The notes under the pieces were generated by a model. That model made no database searches. It saw only the letters and a list, made by a program, of their open reading frames with translations, and was not told the origin of the DNA. A stretch of 64,000 nt of DNA from Allocoprococcus sp004560705 (GTDB taxonomy: Bacteria > Bacillota > Clostridia > Lachnospirales > Lachnospiraceae), in assembly GCF_052065755.1 (NCBI RefSeq), contig NZ_JBQHTK010000015.1, forward strand, positions 7,015-71,014. The letters run 5' to 3'. How positions within the stretch are numbered: the stretch's first letter is position 1; every line of letters starts with the position of its first letter. The position numbers were made by a program, and so were the translations under genes. Positions 8,156-15,629 of this stretch are shown one piece after another.

Positions 8156-9277
8156 TCAAACCTCCAGACACTTCGCCCGCTGAGCCAGCTGTTCGATCAG
8201 CCGGTTTACGATTTCCGGCTGGTCATAGACGCAGCTCCAGCAGGTTTTCTCTCCGCCGTTCTCGCCGGGGAAGTTGCTCTGTGCCACAGCCGCCAGCGAG
8301 GTGCGGACTTCCTCGGCGGTCATCACGCCCTTTGCCGCATTCCGCCGCTGGGTGAGCGTGTTAAAACGCACATAGGACTGTCCACTTCCGGAGGTGCCGT
8401 AGTCCCCGTGGAGATAGAAGTTGGTCACCACCGGGGTGTCCGTCACCACCATCTCGCCGTTTTGCCACTCCACCGCCACGCTCCGCCCGGCAGCGTCGGA
8501 GAGGGAGAAGTGCTGGGCGCGGCCCAGGGAAAAGTGCATATCATACTGCGAAAGCAATTCCAACGCTTCCTCTACATTCGCCGCCTTGTCCAGCAGCAGC
8601 CGCAGACCGGAGACAATGGTAATGTCGGGCTTATCGGTATTCTGGTCGACACCCTCCTCGTGGCTCACCATGAGATCAGCCACGCACAGGCCCTTTTCGT
8701 TCATGCCGTCCAGGATAGCGTAGACGGAAGCCAGCGCCATGAACTTATCGCCCATGCTTCCATCGGGCTTCCAGTCCTCCCCAAAGCCCAGGAAGTCCAA
8801 ATTGCAGGTGGCGATGGACTCATAGCCATTCTTGGGGATGGTATGTACCAGCATTTTGTCACATTCTTCCCAGTCGAAGTTGCGGCCAAAGAGGGCCGCA
8901 CCGTCGGGACTTGTCACCGCGACGGTGGAGCAGCCGTAGTTTCCCCCGGCGGTGGAGGTGTCCGGCTTCCAGAAGCCGTGAGAGAGGAATGAGGCGATGT
9001 AGTCTCCCATCTCGGCGTCGCTTTTTGCCCCGCCCTGCTCCAGAAAGCCATCGAAGCCATAGTCTCCCTTATATTCCATACTCCACAGATGATCATCCAG
9101 CTTCTCGATGGTCATGGCCGCTGTGAGCTGGGTGCCGAACATGGTCCACGCTCCCGCAAGGGCTGCAATCAGCACAGCCGCAATAACAAGAAGCGCGATT
9201 ATCGCCTTTCCAAGTCTTTCCGAGGAAGATGAGTCCGCTTCGTTCGATTTACAAAGCTCTTTTTCCGAAACGATCAT
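8156..9277 (-). CDS. Linear amide C-N hydrolase (choloylglycine / C45-like Ntn family), membrane anchored
   Basis: A protein of about 373 residues with one N-terminal transmembrane helix followed by an Ntn-type amidase domain. NYGCSTVAV places the likely nucleophile Cys near residue 116, and LFGRNFDWEECDKM carries the conserved R-N-F-D-W segment. NEKGLCVADLMVSHE and QHFSLSDAAGRSVAVEW are later family motifs. Relatives include bile salt hydrolases, penicillin V acylases and N-acyltransferases. In typical members the nucleophile becomes residue 1 after processing; here a long N-terminal anchor precedes it, so processing or a different mode is implied. The start is chosen at 9277 because GGAG is 9 nt upstream; ATG 9283 is an alternative. 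Bile-salt activity is not implied. Confidence 0.75.
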   Translation of the reverse strand: MIVSEKELCKSNEADSSSSERLGKAIIALLVIAAVLIAALAGAWTMFGTQLTAAMTIEKLDDHLWSMEYKGDYGFDGFLEQGGAKSDAEMGDYIASFLSHGFWKPDTSTAGGNYGCSTVAVTSPDGAALFGRNFDWEECDKMLVHTIPKNGYESIATCNLDFLGFGEDWKPDGSMGDKFMALASVYAILDGMNEKGLCVADLMVSHEEGVDQNTDKPDITIVSGLRLLLDKAANVEEALELLSQYDMHFSLGRAQHFSLSDAAGRSVAVEWQNGEMVVTDTPVVTNFYLHGDYGTSGSGQSYVRFNTLTQRRNAAKGVMTAEEVRTSLAAVAQSNFPGENGGEKTCWSCVYDQPEIVNRLIEQLAQRAKCLEV

Positions 9278-9369
9278 TTTCATATACTCCTTCCTTGCCC
9301 ATCGGGGCGCATTTATCATTTTATTCTGTACCTGCTTATATCGTAAGTCATTGTCGTGTAAACGAGAAT

Positions 9370-9465
9370 TTATCTTACCCTTGCCATATAGTAATCCAAT
9401 TGGTTCATCAAACTCCAGAATTGTTCTGCTTCATCCACGGATAGTGTTCTATACTCCATTTTCAT
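9370..9465 (-). pseudogene. GNAT acetyltransferase N-terminal fragment
   Basis: From about 9465 the reading MKMEYRTLSVDEAEQFWSLM continues NQLDYY and then ends after three more residues. This matches the first 25 residues of GNAT enzymes, which normally continue with a Glu-Thr and EPGER segment. The catalytic fold is absent, so this is a remnant. AGGAT lies just upstream. It falls between the EFR1 gene and the Ntn hydrolase gene. Confidence 0.5.
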
Positions 9466-9605
9466 ATCCTCGCAAATTTTGATTCTCCGGTGAGCCACTC
9501 GTCTCTTGAAATTGCAAACACACCGGCTTTTCATTGCCCTCATCCGAAAACGCATCGACATCCCAATTTTTCTATCCATAAGCCGCTTTCCGCCCTCATG
9601 CACTT

Positions 9606-10373
9606 TCACTCCTCAGAGCCGTATTTTTCAAACCGGCACTGCTCTATTACCTCGTCCCCGAGCAGCGTGATGGCCTTTTGGGGGCAGCGGCTGATACAGC
9701 GGTAACACATGGTACACCGGTCTTCCGCGGTGGCTTTCCCGTCTCGCAGGGAGAGATTTTTCGTGGGGCATAAAGAGACGCACAGCCCGCAGCCCACGCA
9801 TTTTTCGCTGATTTTCAGCTTGTCTGTGTATCCCGCCGTCTTGCCGTAAAACCACAGCCGCTGTCCAAAAAGTCCCTTCAGGTGGGAAAAGAAGGACAGC
9901 CCGTCCTGGGGGTAGTTTCCTTGCTTGATCTGCCGTGCGGCAGCTTCTATCTTTTGGTCGGCCTGACGGACGATCTCCCGGTTTTCCTCTGGCGTTTTCT
10001 TCAGCAGTTTGCTGTCGCAGACGGAATCTGGCATTTTGATCTGCAAACCGCCGAGTATTGTCGCCCCGCGTTTTCTTAAAATTCGAGCCGTACATCCTGT
10101 TCCATCACCGCTGAAAAGCCCCATCGTATTGACGCAAAAGACCTTTTTCCCATTCCATAGAGAAGAATGATTTTTAATAAAATCACGCACTATGATAGGG
10201 GCATTGGAAAACTGCGTCGGGTAGCCCAGCACAATGATGTCATGCTTTGTCAATATTTGAATCATCTCTGTATGTTCTAACGGAAAACTCTGAGCAGACG
10301 CGTCCAACAGTTTGACTAACTTTTCGACACAATGTTTTGTATTTCCAGTTCCGCTAAAATAGATTCCAATCAT
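9606..10373 (-). CDS. EFR1-family flavodoxin-ferredoxin fusion
   Basis: A 255-residue protein. It begins MIGIYFSGTGNTKHC, the FMN phosphate loop of flavodoxins. A linker follows, then two 4Fe-4S motifs near the C-terminus (CVGCGLCVSLCPTKN and CTMCYRCISRCPQKA). This architecture, flavodoxin domain then 2[4Fe-4S] ferredoxin, defines the EFR1 family, an internal electron shuttle of anaerobes. AGGAG lies 9 nt before the ATG. It is first after the tetR gene in the same direction, with a 190-bp gap, so it may be under the same regulator. Confidence 0.88.
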   Translation of the reverse strand: MIGIYFSGTGNTKHCVEKLVKLLDASAQSFPLEHTEMIQILTKHDIIVLGYPTQFSNAPIIVRDFIKNHSSLWNGKKVFCVNTMGLFSGDGTGCTARILRKRGATILGGLQIKMPDSVCDSKLLKKTPEENREIVRQADQKIEAAARQIKQGNYPQDGLSFFSHLKGLFGQRLWFYGKTAGYTDKLKISEKCVGCGLCVSLCPTKNLSLRDGKATAEDRCTMCYRCISRCPQKAITLLGDEVIEQCRFEKYGSEE

Positions 10374-10566
10374 GAACGCATCTCCTGCCTTAAATGGGAA
10401 ATTACTTTTTTACAGTGCGGTTACCCAAAAACATACTGCTGAAATTGCATAAAGTGGTGTCATAATATCTTTTCATTTTCATCTACACAATGCCTATATT
10501 TGCTTTTACACATTCCGTAATTTTCTGTCATTCATCTGTTCACTGGTGATGGTTTGTACGATCAAC

Positions 10567-11163
10567 TTACTTCATCCCATAAATTTCAACAAAATGTGAC
10601 AGATGCACACCTATCTGCGTCCACATTTCGTCCGTCCTGTCAGGCTCCCGGTCTGCAATCTCTATCATCACTGTTACCGGTGCTACGATTTCCAGAGCAA
10701 GCAGATTGGCATCAAACCTGCGAATCAAATTCTTTTCCATCATTTTTTCTAACATCAGAGCATACATTTCCTGATTTCCGGTCAGCTGGTGCTTTGATGT
10801 AAGTGCCGCAATCTTTTCATTTCTATACTGCTCCTTTGTACAAAATCTTCTGACCTTTTGTATCTGCGGATCCTTCATTGTGAATCCAACTCGTCTCAGA
10901 CAATCTTCCTTGAATTCATCCAGTGATTCCGGAATCTTATCCAAATGAGAGCTATTTCCGAAATTCTCGTCATATTTATGTTCCATCATGGCAATCAGGG
11001 AATCGAGAATATCTTCCTTTCCCTTATAATGTGCGTATATGGATGGACCTTTTATTCCCACAGCTTCTGCAACTAAATCAATGGATGTCTGGTCATATCC
11101 CTTTTCAGAAAACAAATCAAGCGCTGCGAAAAGAATTCTGTCCTTTGTTTTTATCTTTTCCAT
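10567..11163 (-). CDS. TetR/AcrR family transcriptional regulator
   Basis: A 198-residue regulator. Residues 1 to 50 form the TetR helix-turn-helix (RILFAALDLFSEKGYDQTSI, then VAEAVGIKGPSIYAHYKGKED). The remainder is a helical ligand or dimer domain. GGAG lies upstream of the ATG at 11163. Two near-identical palindromes directly upstream are the likely binding sites, so autoregulation is expected. All accessory genes down to 3.9 kb follow in the same direction. Confidence 0.9.
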   Translation of the reverse strand: MEKIKTKDRILFAALDLFSEKGYDQTSIDLVAEAVGIKGPSIYAHYKGKEDILDSLIAMMEHKYDENFGNSSHLDKIPESLDEFKEDCLRRVGFTMKDPQIQKVRRFCTKEQYRNEKIAALTSKHQLTGNQEMYALMLEKMMEKNLIRRFDANLLALEIVAPVTVMIEIADREPDRTDEMWTQIGVHLSHFVEIYGMK

Positions 11164-11186
11164 TTCTTTTCTCCAATCTTCATATT

Positions 11187-11227
11187 CCTAATAGTCGTTA
11201 GGAATATTATACCTAATATTCGTTAGG
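11187..11227. promoter_or_regulatory. Paired TetR-type operators
   Basis: Two palindromes of form CCTAA-N6-TTAGG lie at 11187-11202 (spacer TAGTCG) and 11212-11227 (spacer TATTCG), offset by 25 bp. They start 24 bp before the tetR ATG. Size, symmetry and place fit operators of the adjacent regulator; no other function is visible. Confidence 0.75.
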
Positions 11228-11412
11228 AAGTCAATATGTCATGAAAACGAATCACAGCAAGTTTTCATCCTTGTTGTTCAATATTAACGATACAAAAAAG
11301 TGTCTCCGACACTTCAACGCCCCACCCCTCATTCATGAGGGGTTACAAAGACATTTGTTCAGCAGGATATGCAGTTGTGTTGTTTTGTGAGCACGCATTC
11401 CAAAACGCAAAA
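11228..11412. other. Non-coding stretch with two small hairpins
   Basis: No credible gene is seen. It holds a short stem-loop AGTGTC-TCC-GACACT near 11292 and a CCCCTCATTCATGAGGGG stem near 11325. Neither has a clear T-tract. It separates the tetR control region from the mobile-element relics. Confidence 0.5.
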
Positions 11413-11455
11413 ATCCCCGGAATACCATCTGATCAGAAGATGATATTCCGGGGAT
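11413..11455 (-). terminator. Strong rho-independent terminator
   Basis: A long stem (ATCCCCGGAATA pairing with TATTCCGGGGAT, extended by ATCT/AGAT) is followed on the minus strand by TTTTTGCGTTTTG. It lies about 30 bp after the stop at 11486. Confidence 0.85.
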
Positions 11456-11485
11456 GACCTGAATCACATTTTCTATTTACGGCAC

Positions 11486-11779
11486 CTACTCGATGTTCAA
11501 CTCAGCAAGTCCTCCGCCGCGAATCTGGGCGTAGGAATTATTGCCATACAGCTCTCTGCCTGCGATATAATCCGGTAAGGCAGCAGCATCGCCTCTGGCC
11601 CATTCCGGCTCCGGGTCTCCGGGATTTGCCACCGAGGAATGATCGGCATACAGGAAATCCGCCGCCAGCTTTACCTTCCGGGACCCCACGCTGTACAGAA
11701 CGTAGGCATCGTTTTCAGCTTCTTCCCGAAAGCAGTTTTCCTCGTAGTCATATGCCAGCGTGATGCCATCTTCTGCCAT
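11486..11779 (-). pseudogene. C-terminal remnant of an unrecognised protein
   Basis: The frame is open upstream of its first ATG as SENSLGETTCADINGD back to about 11845, where it meets the ParM-like start in another frame. The readable tail is acidic and aromatic (AYDYEENCF, AENDAYVLYSVGSRKVKL) and keeps a strong terminator. Because the upstream sequence belongs to a different gene family, this appears to be the 3' part of a gene fused by deletion. I do not recognise the family. Confidence 0.5.
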
Positions 11780-11833
11780 GTCGCCGTTGATATCCGCACA
11801 GGTGGTTTCCCCGAGGCTGTTCTCGCTGCGCTT

Positions 11834-11916
11834 CAGTGCATGTTTCCATAACCGTGATCAATTCCAATCACCATAATTGTTTCATTTTTGTCGTTTTTCA
11901 TCATTCTCATAATCAT
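11834..11916 (-). pseudogene. ParM/StbA-like actin fold protein, N-terminal scrap
   Basis: AGGT precedes an ATG near 11916. Minus-strand codons from 11875 read MVIGIDHGYGNM and then hit a stop. IGIDHGYGN is the phosphate-1 loop at the start of ParM-like plasmid segregation ATPases common in Firmicutes conjugative elements, which run to over 300 residues. Everything after about the first 25 residues has been replaced by the unrelated tail at 11486-11779. Confidence 0.55.
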
Positions 11917-11989
11917 ACCTCGTTCTTTCTTTTCTTATCCGATCCTATCAATACTTACGTGAATTGATAAGATGGATATTTTATTTACT

Positions 11990-12476
11990 GGTTCTTTAAT
12001 TATTCATATTTGATAATATGGATTATTAATAGTGATGGATTTTCCAATATGGGATTACCCATATCTGGTTTTCCTGTTTTCTGATATCTGGAGATAGGAA
12101 TTTCCTATGACCTGATTGTCCCAAATTGGGCTATCCACCTTTAGGCTCTTCTCATCTCCATTCAATCATTTTCTTCTCCTAATGGAACTTCCCGGATAAT
12201 ATATTCGGCATCTCCATAAAAGCCATATTCGTTACGCAATCTGTGACGTTCCACATATCCATGATGCTCTAATTCCTTAATTGCGGAACGAACAGAATCA
12301 ATTCCATCTCTGCTCAATGTTGCCAGTCCCTGCATGTTATAATTCCAATCGTCTGGTAGGCTTAACATCAGCGACAATAAGCCTTTCGCTTTCAATGTCA
12401 GATTCTTATTCTTGAAATGGTGATTACTCATTACCGTATAATTCTTAGTTCTCTCCACACGAAAAATCTGTGCCAA
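11990..12476 (-). pseudogene. Replication-type helix-turn-helix protein, C-terminal part decayed
   Basis: From TTG 12476 (AAGGAGGTGA, 8 nt spacer) the reading LAQIFRVERTKNYTVMSNHH, then LKAKGLLSLMLSLPDDWNYN, is the N-terminal winged-helix domain of helix-turn-helix proteins carried by many Firmicutes integrative elements. The frame stops at 12162 after 104 codons, whereas relatives continue well beyond. Beyond the stop, broken frames still show the repeated Asn-Pro pattern of such proteins (GKPDMGNPILENPS near 12060 and SPIWDNQVIGNS near 12110). The 3' part is therefore decayed by several lesions. The HTH part alone could still be made. Confidence 0.6.
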
Positions 12477-12489
12477 GCTCCTCACCTCC

Positions 12490-12532
12490 TTATGAAAAAA
12501 GACACAAATCAATTTTCATGACCTGTGCCTTT
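12490..12532 (-). terminator. Weak terminator-like hairpin in the HTH gene leader
   Basis: On the minus strand GGCACA pairs with TGTGTC across a 19-nt loop, followed by TTTTTTC. It lies between tnpV and the HTH gene. A similar hairpin occurs in the parB leader. Confidence 0.35.
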
Positions 12533-12564
12533 TCCTTCATTTATTCTGTTTATTTATTATTTCA

Positions 12565-13020
12565 TTAAACGTAAATCAGTTCTTCTAAAATGATTTCCTC
12601 TGCGATTGCTCTGTGTTTGTTAGCAGCCCTTACCCAAGCCATCTGGTCAACCCCTTTCTCTGCCAATGGATCACTTTTTTCCAGCTCTCTCAGGATAATC
12701 TCTTCCCGTTTCCTTGCCGCCTGGTCAATCTCCAGAAGATGTTCTCCTATTGTGTCCTGTAAAAGCATTACCTGATATTTCGCCCGTTTATGATTTTTCA
12801 AATAATCTCTGCGGAGAAATCCATATTTTCCAAGTTGTGTCATCTGTTCTCCGGATTTATACTCCAGTTCTGGAAGCAAATATCCGTTTACATTCCTATA
12901 ATTCAGTTCCATAGCTTCTTCACACTCCATTTCGTAATCATATATTGCGTCACCATCGTCTGACGTTAACTTTCTCCCAAAAATTGGAAAAAGTCTTTCT
13001 CTATAATACCTAATGCACAT
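12565..13020 (-). CDS. TnpV-family transposon-encoded protein
   Basis: The segment from NVNGYLLPELEY to QMAWVRAANKHRAIAEEIIL and the final EELIYV matches TnpV, a small protein of unknown function first known from Tn4451/Tn4453 type mobilizable transposons. The region includes a helical, charged centre. The start at 13020 gives about 151 residues and overlaps the parB stop by 11 bp. An internal ATG at MELNYRNVNG (about 12913) would give the more usual TnpV length. The N-terminal 35 residues are not typical of TnpV. Confidence 0.7.
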   Translation of the reverse strand: MCIRYYRERLFPIFGRKLTSDDGDAIYDYEMECEEAMELNYRNVNGYLLPELEYKSGEQMTQLGKYGFLRRDYLKNHKRAKYQVMLLQDTIGEHLLEIDQAARKREEIILRELEKSDPLAEKGVDQMAWVRAANKHRAIAEEIILEELIYV

Positions 13021-13915
13021 TACTTTTCCTATTCTTCTGCGCCCACCCTTTGAGTAACTTTTCAATCAAGTCTGCCTGTTGAGCCGGCGTATAATCTGCC
13101 GGGAAATACTTTCCGATCCGCTCAAGTGGGATTTTGATTTGTTCCCTCTGGTTCGGCTTGATTTCCTCCAAAATTTCGTAAATCATATCCATATCAAGAC
13201 ATTTTTGTTGGCTCATCCGCTTTAACCGGTTCGCCTGCGAAATGTTTGGGACACACTGTTCCAGTTCCATCACAGCATGAAGTTCATACTGTTCTGCTTC
13301 CGTCAGGAAGGAAATTTCCACCGCTGAACGAATTGCAAGCAGCTCCCGGTCAACCATATCCAAAATCTTTGGAATCAATTTTGTCAGACGGATATATCTT
13401 TTAATCTGTGTCACACTTTCCCACACCATCCGGGCAAGCTGTTCATTGCTGCGATTGTTTTCCATATACTTCGGTCCCAATGGGTCCGAAGTCATATCAT
13501 CTACTCTGCCTTGATGTTTCATTGCTTCTAGTCGCATCTTATAGGCAAATGCCTTTTCACTCGGCAGAATTTTTTCTCTTTGGAGATTACTGTCTACCAT
13601 CGCAATGATTGACTGGTCATCGTCCAAATCACGGATAATGGCTGGCACTTCTTCCATACCTGCCCATATGGCTGCCGCCTTTCTTCTGTGTCCTGCGATA
13701 ATTTCATAACCGTCACCATCCGTATTATGGCGGATTAACAGCGGAACCAAAACCCCTTCCTTTTCCATGCTTTGGCGTAATTCAAACAATTCCTGATTTT
13801 GCTCCACCTTAAAAGGATGGTCTTTAAAATCATGAAGTTCTGAAACCTTTACCAGGACAATACCTGCACCCGACTCGTAATCCTTTGATGAACACATTAC
13901 TCTTTTCTTTGTCAT
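13010..13915 (-). CDS. ParB/RepB/Spo0J family partition protein
   Basis: A 301-residue protein. The ParB N-terminal domain includes a variant box I around HPFKVEQNQELFELRQSM and the box II motif IIAGHRRKAAA near residue 75, now known to bind CTP in this family. AMVDSNLQREKILPSEKAFA follows, then the helix-turn-helix region (SVTQIKRYIRL). No ParA gene is adjacent. The divergent position beside TnpV and a ParM fragment fits a mobile-element ParB rather than the chromosomal Spo0J. GGAGG lies upstream of the ATG at 13915. Confidence 0.88.
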   Translation of the reverse strand: MTKKRVMCSSKDYESGAGIVLVKVSELHDFKDHPFKVEQNQELFELRQSMEKEGVLVPLLIRHNTDGDGYEIIAGHRRKAAAIWAGMEEVPAIIRDLDDDQSIIAMVDSNLQREKILPSEKAFAYKMRLEAMKHQGRVDDMTSDPLGPKYMENNRSNEQLARMVWESVTQIKRYIRLTKLIPKILDMVDRELLAIRSAVEISFLTEAEQYELHAVMELEQCVPNISQANRLKRMSQQKCLDMDMIYEILEEIKPNQREQIKIPLERIGKYFPADYTPAQQADLIEKLLKGWAQKNRKSNVH

Positions 13916-13947
13916 CTCAATTATCCTCCATTTAATCTGAATAAAAG

Positions 13948-13994
13948 AAAAGGACTCTTACCTCTCAGAAATTCTGAAAAACAAGCGTCCTTTT
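13948..13994 (-). terminator. Terminator-like hairpin in the parB leader
   Basis: AAAAGGAC pairs with GTCCTTTT, with an inner CAGAA/TTCTG stem, followed on the minus strand by CTTTTATT. It sits 33 bp before the parB ATG. It may end incoming transcription or act as an attenuator. Confidence 0.45.
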
Positions 13995-14167
13995 GACTGT
14001 TTTAACGATATTCAAATAAAAATGAAATTTTCTTTTTCATGTGTCCACTCATACCAGATGCAGAACTACCGATACCTCGATTCCGTCCATAATCTGCTTT
14101 TTTCGTCCCTGTTTACCTGTAGGTGCGAAACTCATATATCTCGCAAAGTGCCTAAAACAAAGGACTT

Positions 14168-15565
14168 CTACGAATTCACCCGATGTAGACAACATACGGT
14201 CTCGACATGCCCCGTCATAGGAAACATATCCACCGCCCGCACCTTCTCGAGTCCATATCCATTCTCACACAGGTATTTCAAATCCCTCGCCAGCGTCGCA
14301 GAATCGCAGCTCACATACACAATCCGGTCCGGTCCCATATTTACCATGGTCGAAAGCACGCTCTCTTCGCACCCTTTCCGCGGCGGATCCACCACGATTA
14401 CGTCTGCGTGTGCATTTTCTCCCGGATGCTCTTTGGCATACGCGGCATAATAATCCGGCAGGACTTCTTCGGCTTTTCCGACATAGAATTCTGCGTTCTG
14501 AATTCCATTGATTTCGGCATTTCTCTTAGCATCCTCGATTGCCTGCGGTACGATTTCGACACCATAAACTTTTTTCGCCTTCTGTGCAAGGAAGAGCGAA
14601 ATAGTCCCAATCCCGCAGTATACGTCCCACACTGTCTCGTTTCCGGTGAGACCGGCGTATTCCAGCGCCTGTCCATACAGCACGTTCGTCTGCACCGGAT
14701 TTACCTGATAAAAAGAAAGCGGGGAAATCTGGTATTTTACATCTCCGATATAATCTGTGATATATTCCTGTCCCCATAGTAAACGAATTTCATTTCCCAT
14801 AATTACATTTGTATTCTCACAATTAATGTTATAGGTAATGCTGGTCATTCCCGGGATTTGAGCCAGGGATTCGGTCAGTTTTTCAGCGCATGGAAGCTTC
14901 GTTCCATTAATTACAAGGCAGACCATGATTTCTTTCGTGATAAATCCAAACCGGATCAGCACATGGCGCACAAGCCCCTTTCCGGTAGTCTCCTCGTAAG
15001 CGCTGATATGGTTTTCTTTCATAAATGCCAGCACTTTTTCCAGAATCACACGATTGATCGGAACTCCAAGTGCGCAATCGTGATTGGAAATAATCTGATG
15101 GGTGCGTCCTGCATAAAATCCGGCAATCAAGTTTCCTTCTTTGTCTTTTCCAATCGGGTACTGGGCTTTATTGCGATAGTGAAATGGTTCTTCCATTCCC
15201 GCGATCGGCTCCATGATCCGATCGATCAGTTTTTCTTCAAATCCACCGATTCTGATCAGGTTTCCTCTTACTTTATTTTTCTTGAATTCCAACTGTTTTT
15301 CGTAGGAAAGGCTTTGAATCTGACAGCCGCCGCACTGTCTTGCGACCGGACAAACCGGTTCTGTGCGGTATGGAGACGGCTCCACGATTTCCATCAGGCG
15401 GGCGTAACCGTACTGTTTTTTTGCTTTCATCACTTTTACATTTACAACATCTCCGATTACGGCATCTTTTACAAAAAGTGTATATCCATCTACTTTTCCG
15501 ATTCCTTCGCCATCCACTCCCATATCCGAAATTGTCACAACTGCCATATCATTTTTCTTTAACAT
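14168..15565 (-). CDS. rlmD: 23S rRNA (uracil-C5)-methyltransferase, RlmD/RlmCD (RumA) family
   Basis: A 465-residue enzyme. It has an N-terminal TRAM domain, then CPVARQCGGCQ, the cysteine set that binds a 4Fe-4S cluster. The SAM-binding motif is VWDVYCGIGTISLFLAQ, with DPPRKGC and the catalytic-cysteine region YVSCDSATLARD near the end. It transfers a methyl group to uracil C5 of 23S rRNA. ATG 15565 has AAGGAG 6 nt upstream; an ATG five codons earlier would contain that site. The gene's 3' end faces the accessory region. rumA-type genes are recorded insertion loci for integrative elements in streptococci. Confidence 0.93.
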   Translation of the reverse strand: MLKKNDMAVVTISDMGVDGEGIGKVDGYTLFVKDAVIGDVVNVKVMKAKKQYGYARLMEIVEPSPYRTEPVCPVARQCGGCQIQSLSYEKQLEFKKNKVRGNLIRIGGFEEKLIDRIMEPIAGMEEPFHYRNKAQYPIGKDKEGNLIAGFYAGRTHQIISNHDCALGVPINRVILEKVLAFMKENHISAYEETTGKGLVRHVLIRFGFITKEIMVCLVINGTKLPCAEKLTESLAQIPGMTSITYNINCENTNVIMGNEIRLLWGQEYITDYIGDVKYQISPLSFYQVNPVQTNVLYGQALEYAGLTGNETVWDVYCGIGTISLFLAQKAKKVYGVEIVPQAIEDAKRNAEINGIQNAEFYVGKAEEVLPDYYAAYAKEHPGENAHADVIVVDPPRKGCEESVLSTMVNMGPDRIVYVSCDSATLARDLKYLCENGYGLEKVRAVDMFPMTGHVETVCCLHRVNS

Positions 15566-15629
15566 GATGTTCTCCTTCATCCAATCTATAAAGGACGAAA
15601 GATATTTCTTCCGTCCCTTCTGCTTCTTG

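Noticed and set aside
8156..9277. Calling the Ntn hydrolase a bile salt hydrolase
   Set aside because: Anchor and length differ from typical enzymes, and no bile-specific residues could be confirmed.
12565..13020. Calling the TnpV-like protein a transposase
   Set aside because: TnpV has no known recombinase motif; no DDE, serine or tyrosine catalytic residues are seen.
14858..15562. 234-codon plus-strand reading inside rlmD
   Set aside because: Antisense of a well-conserved enzyme; no start signal or family motif.
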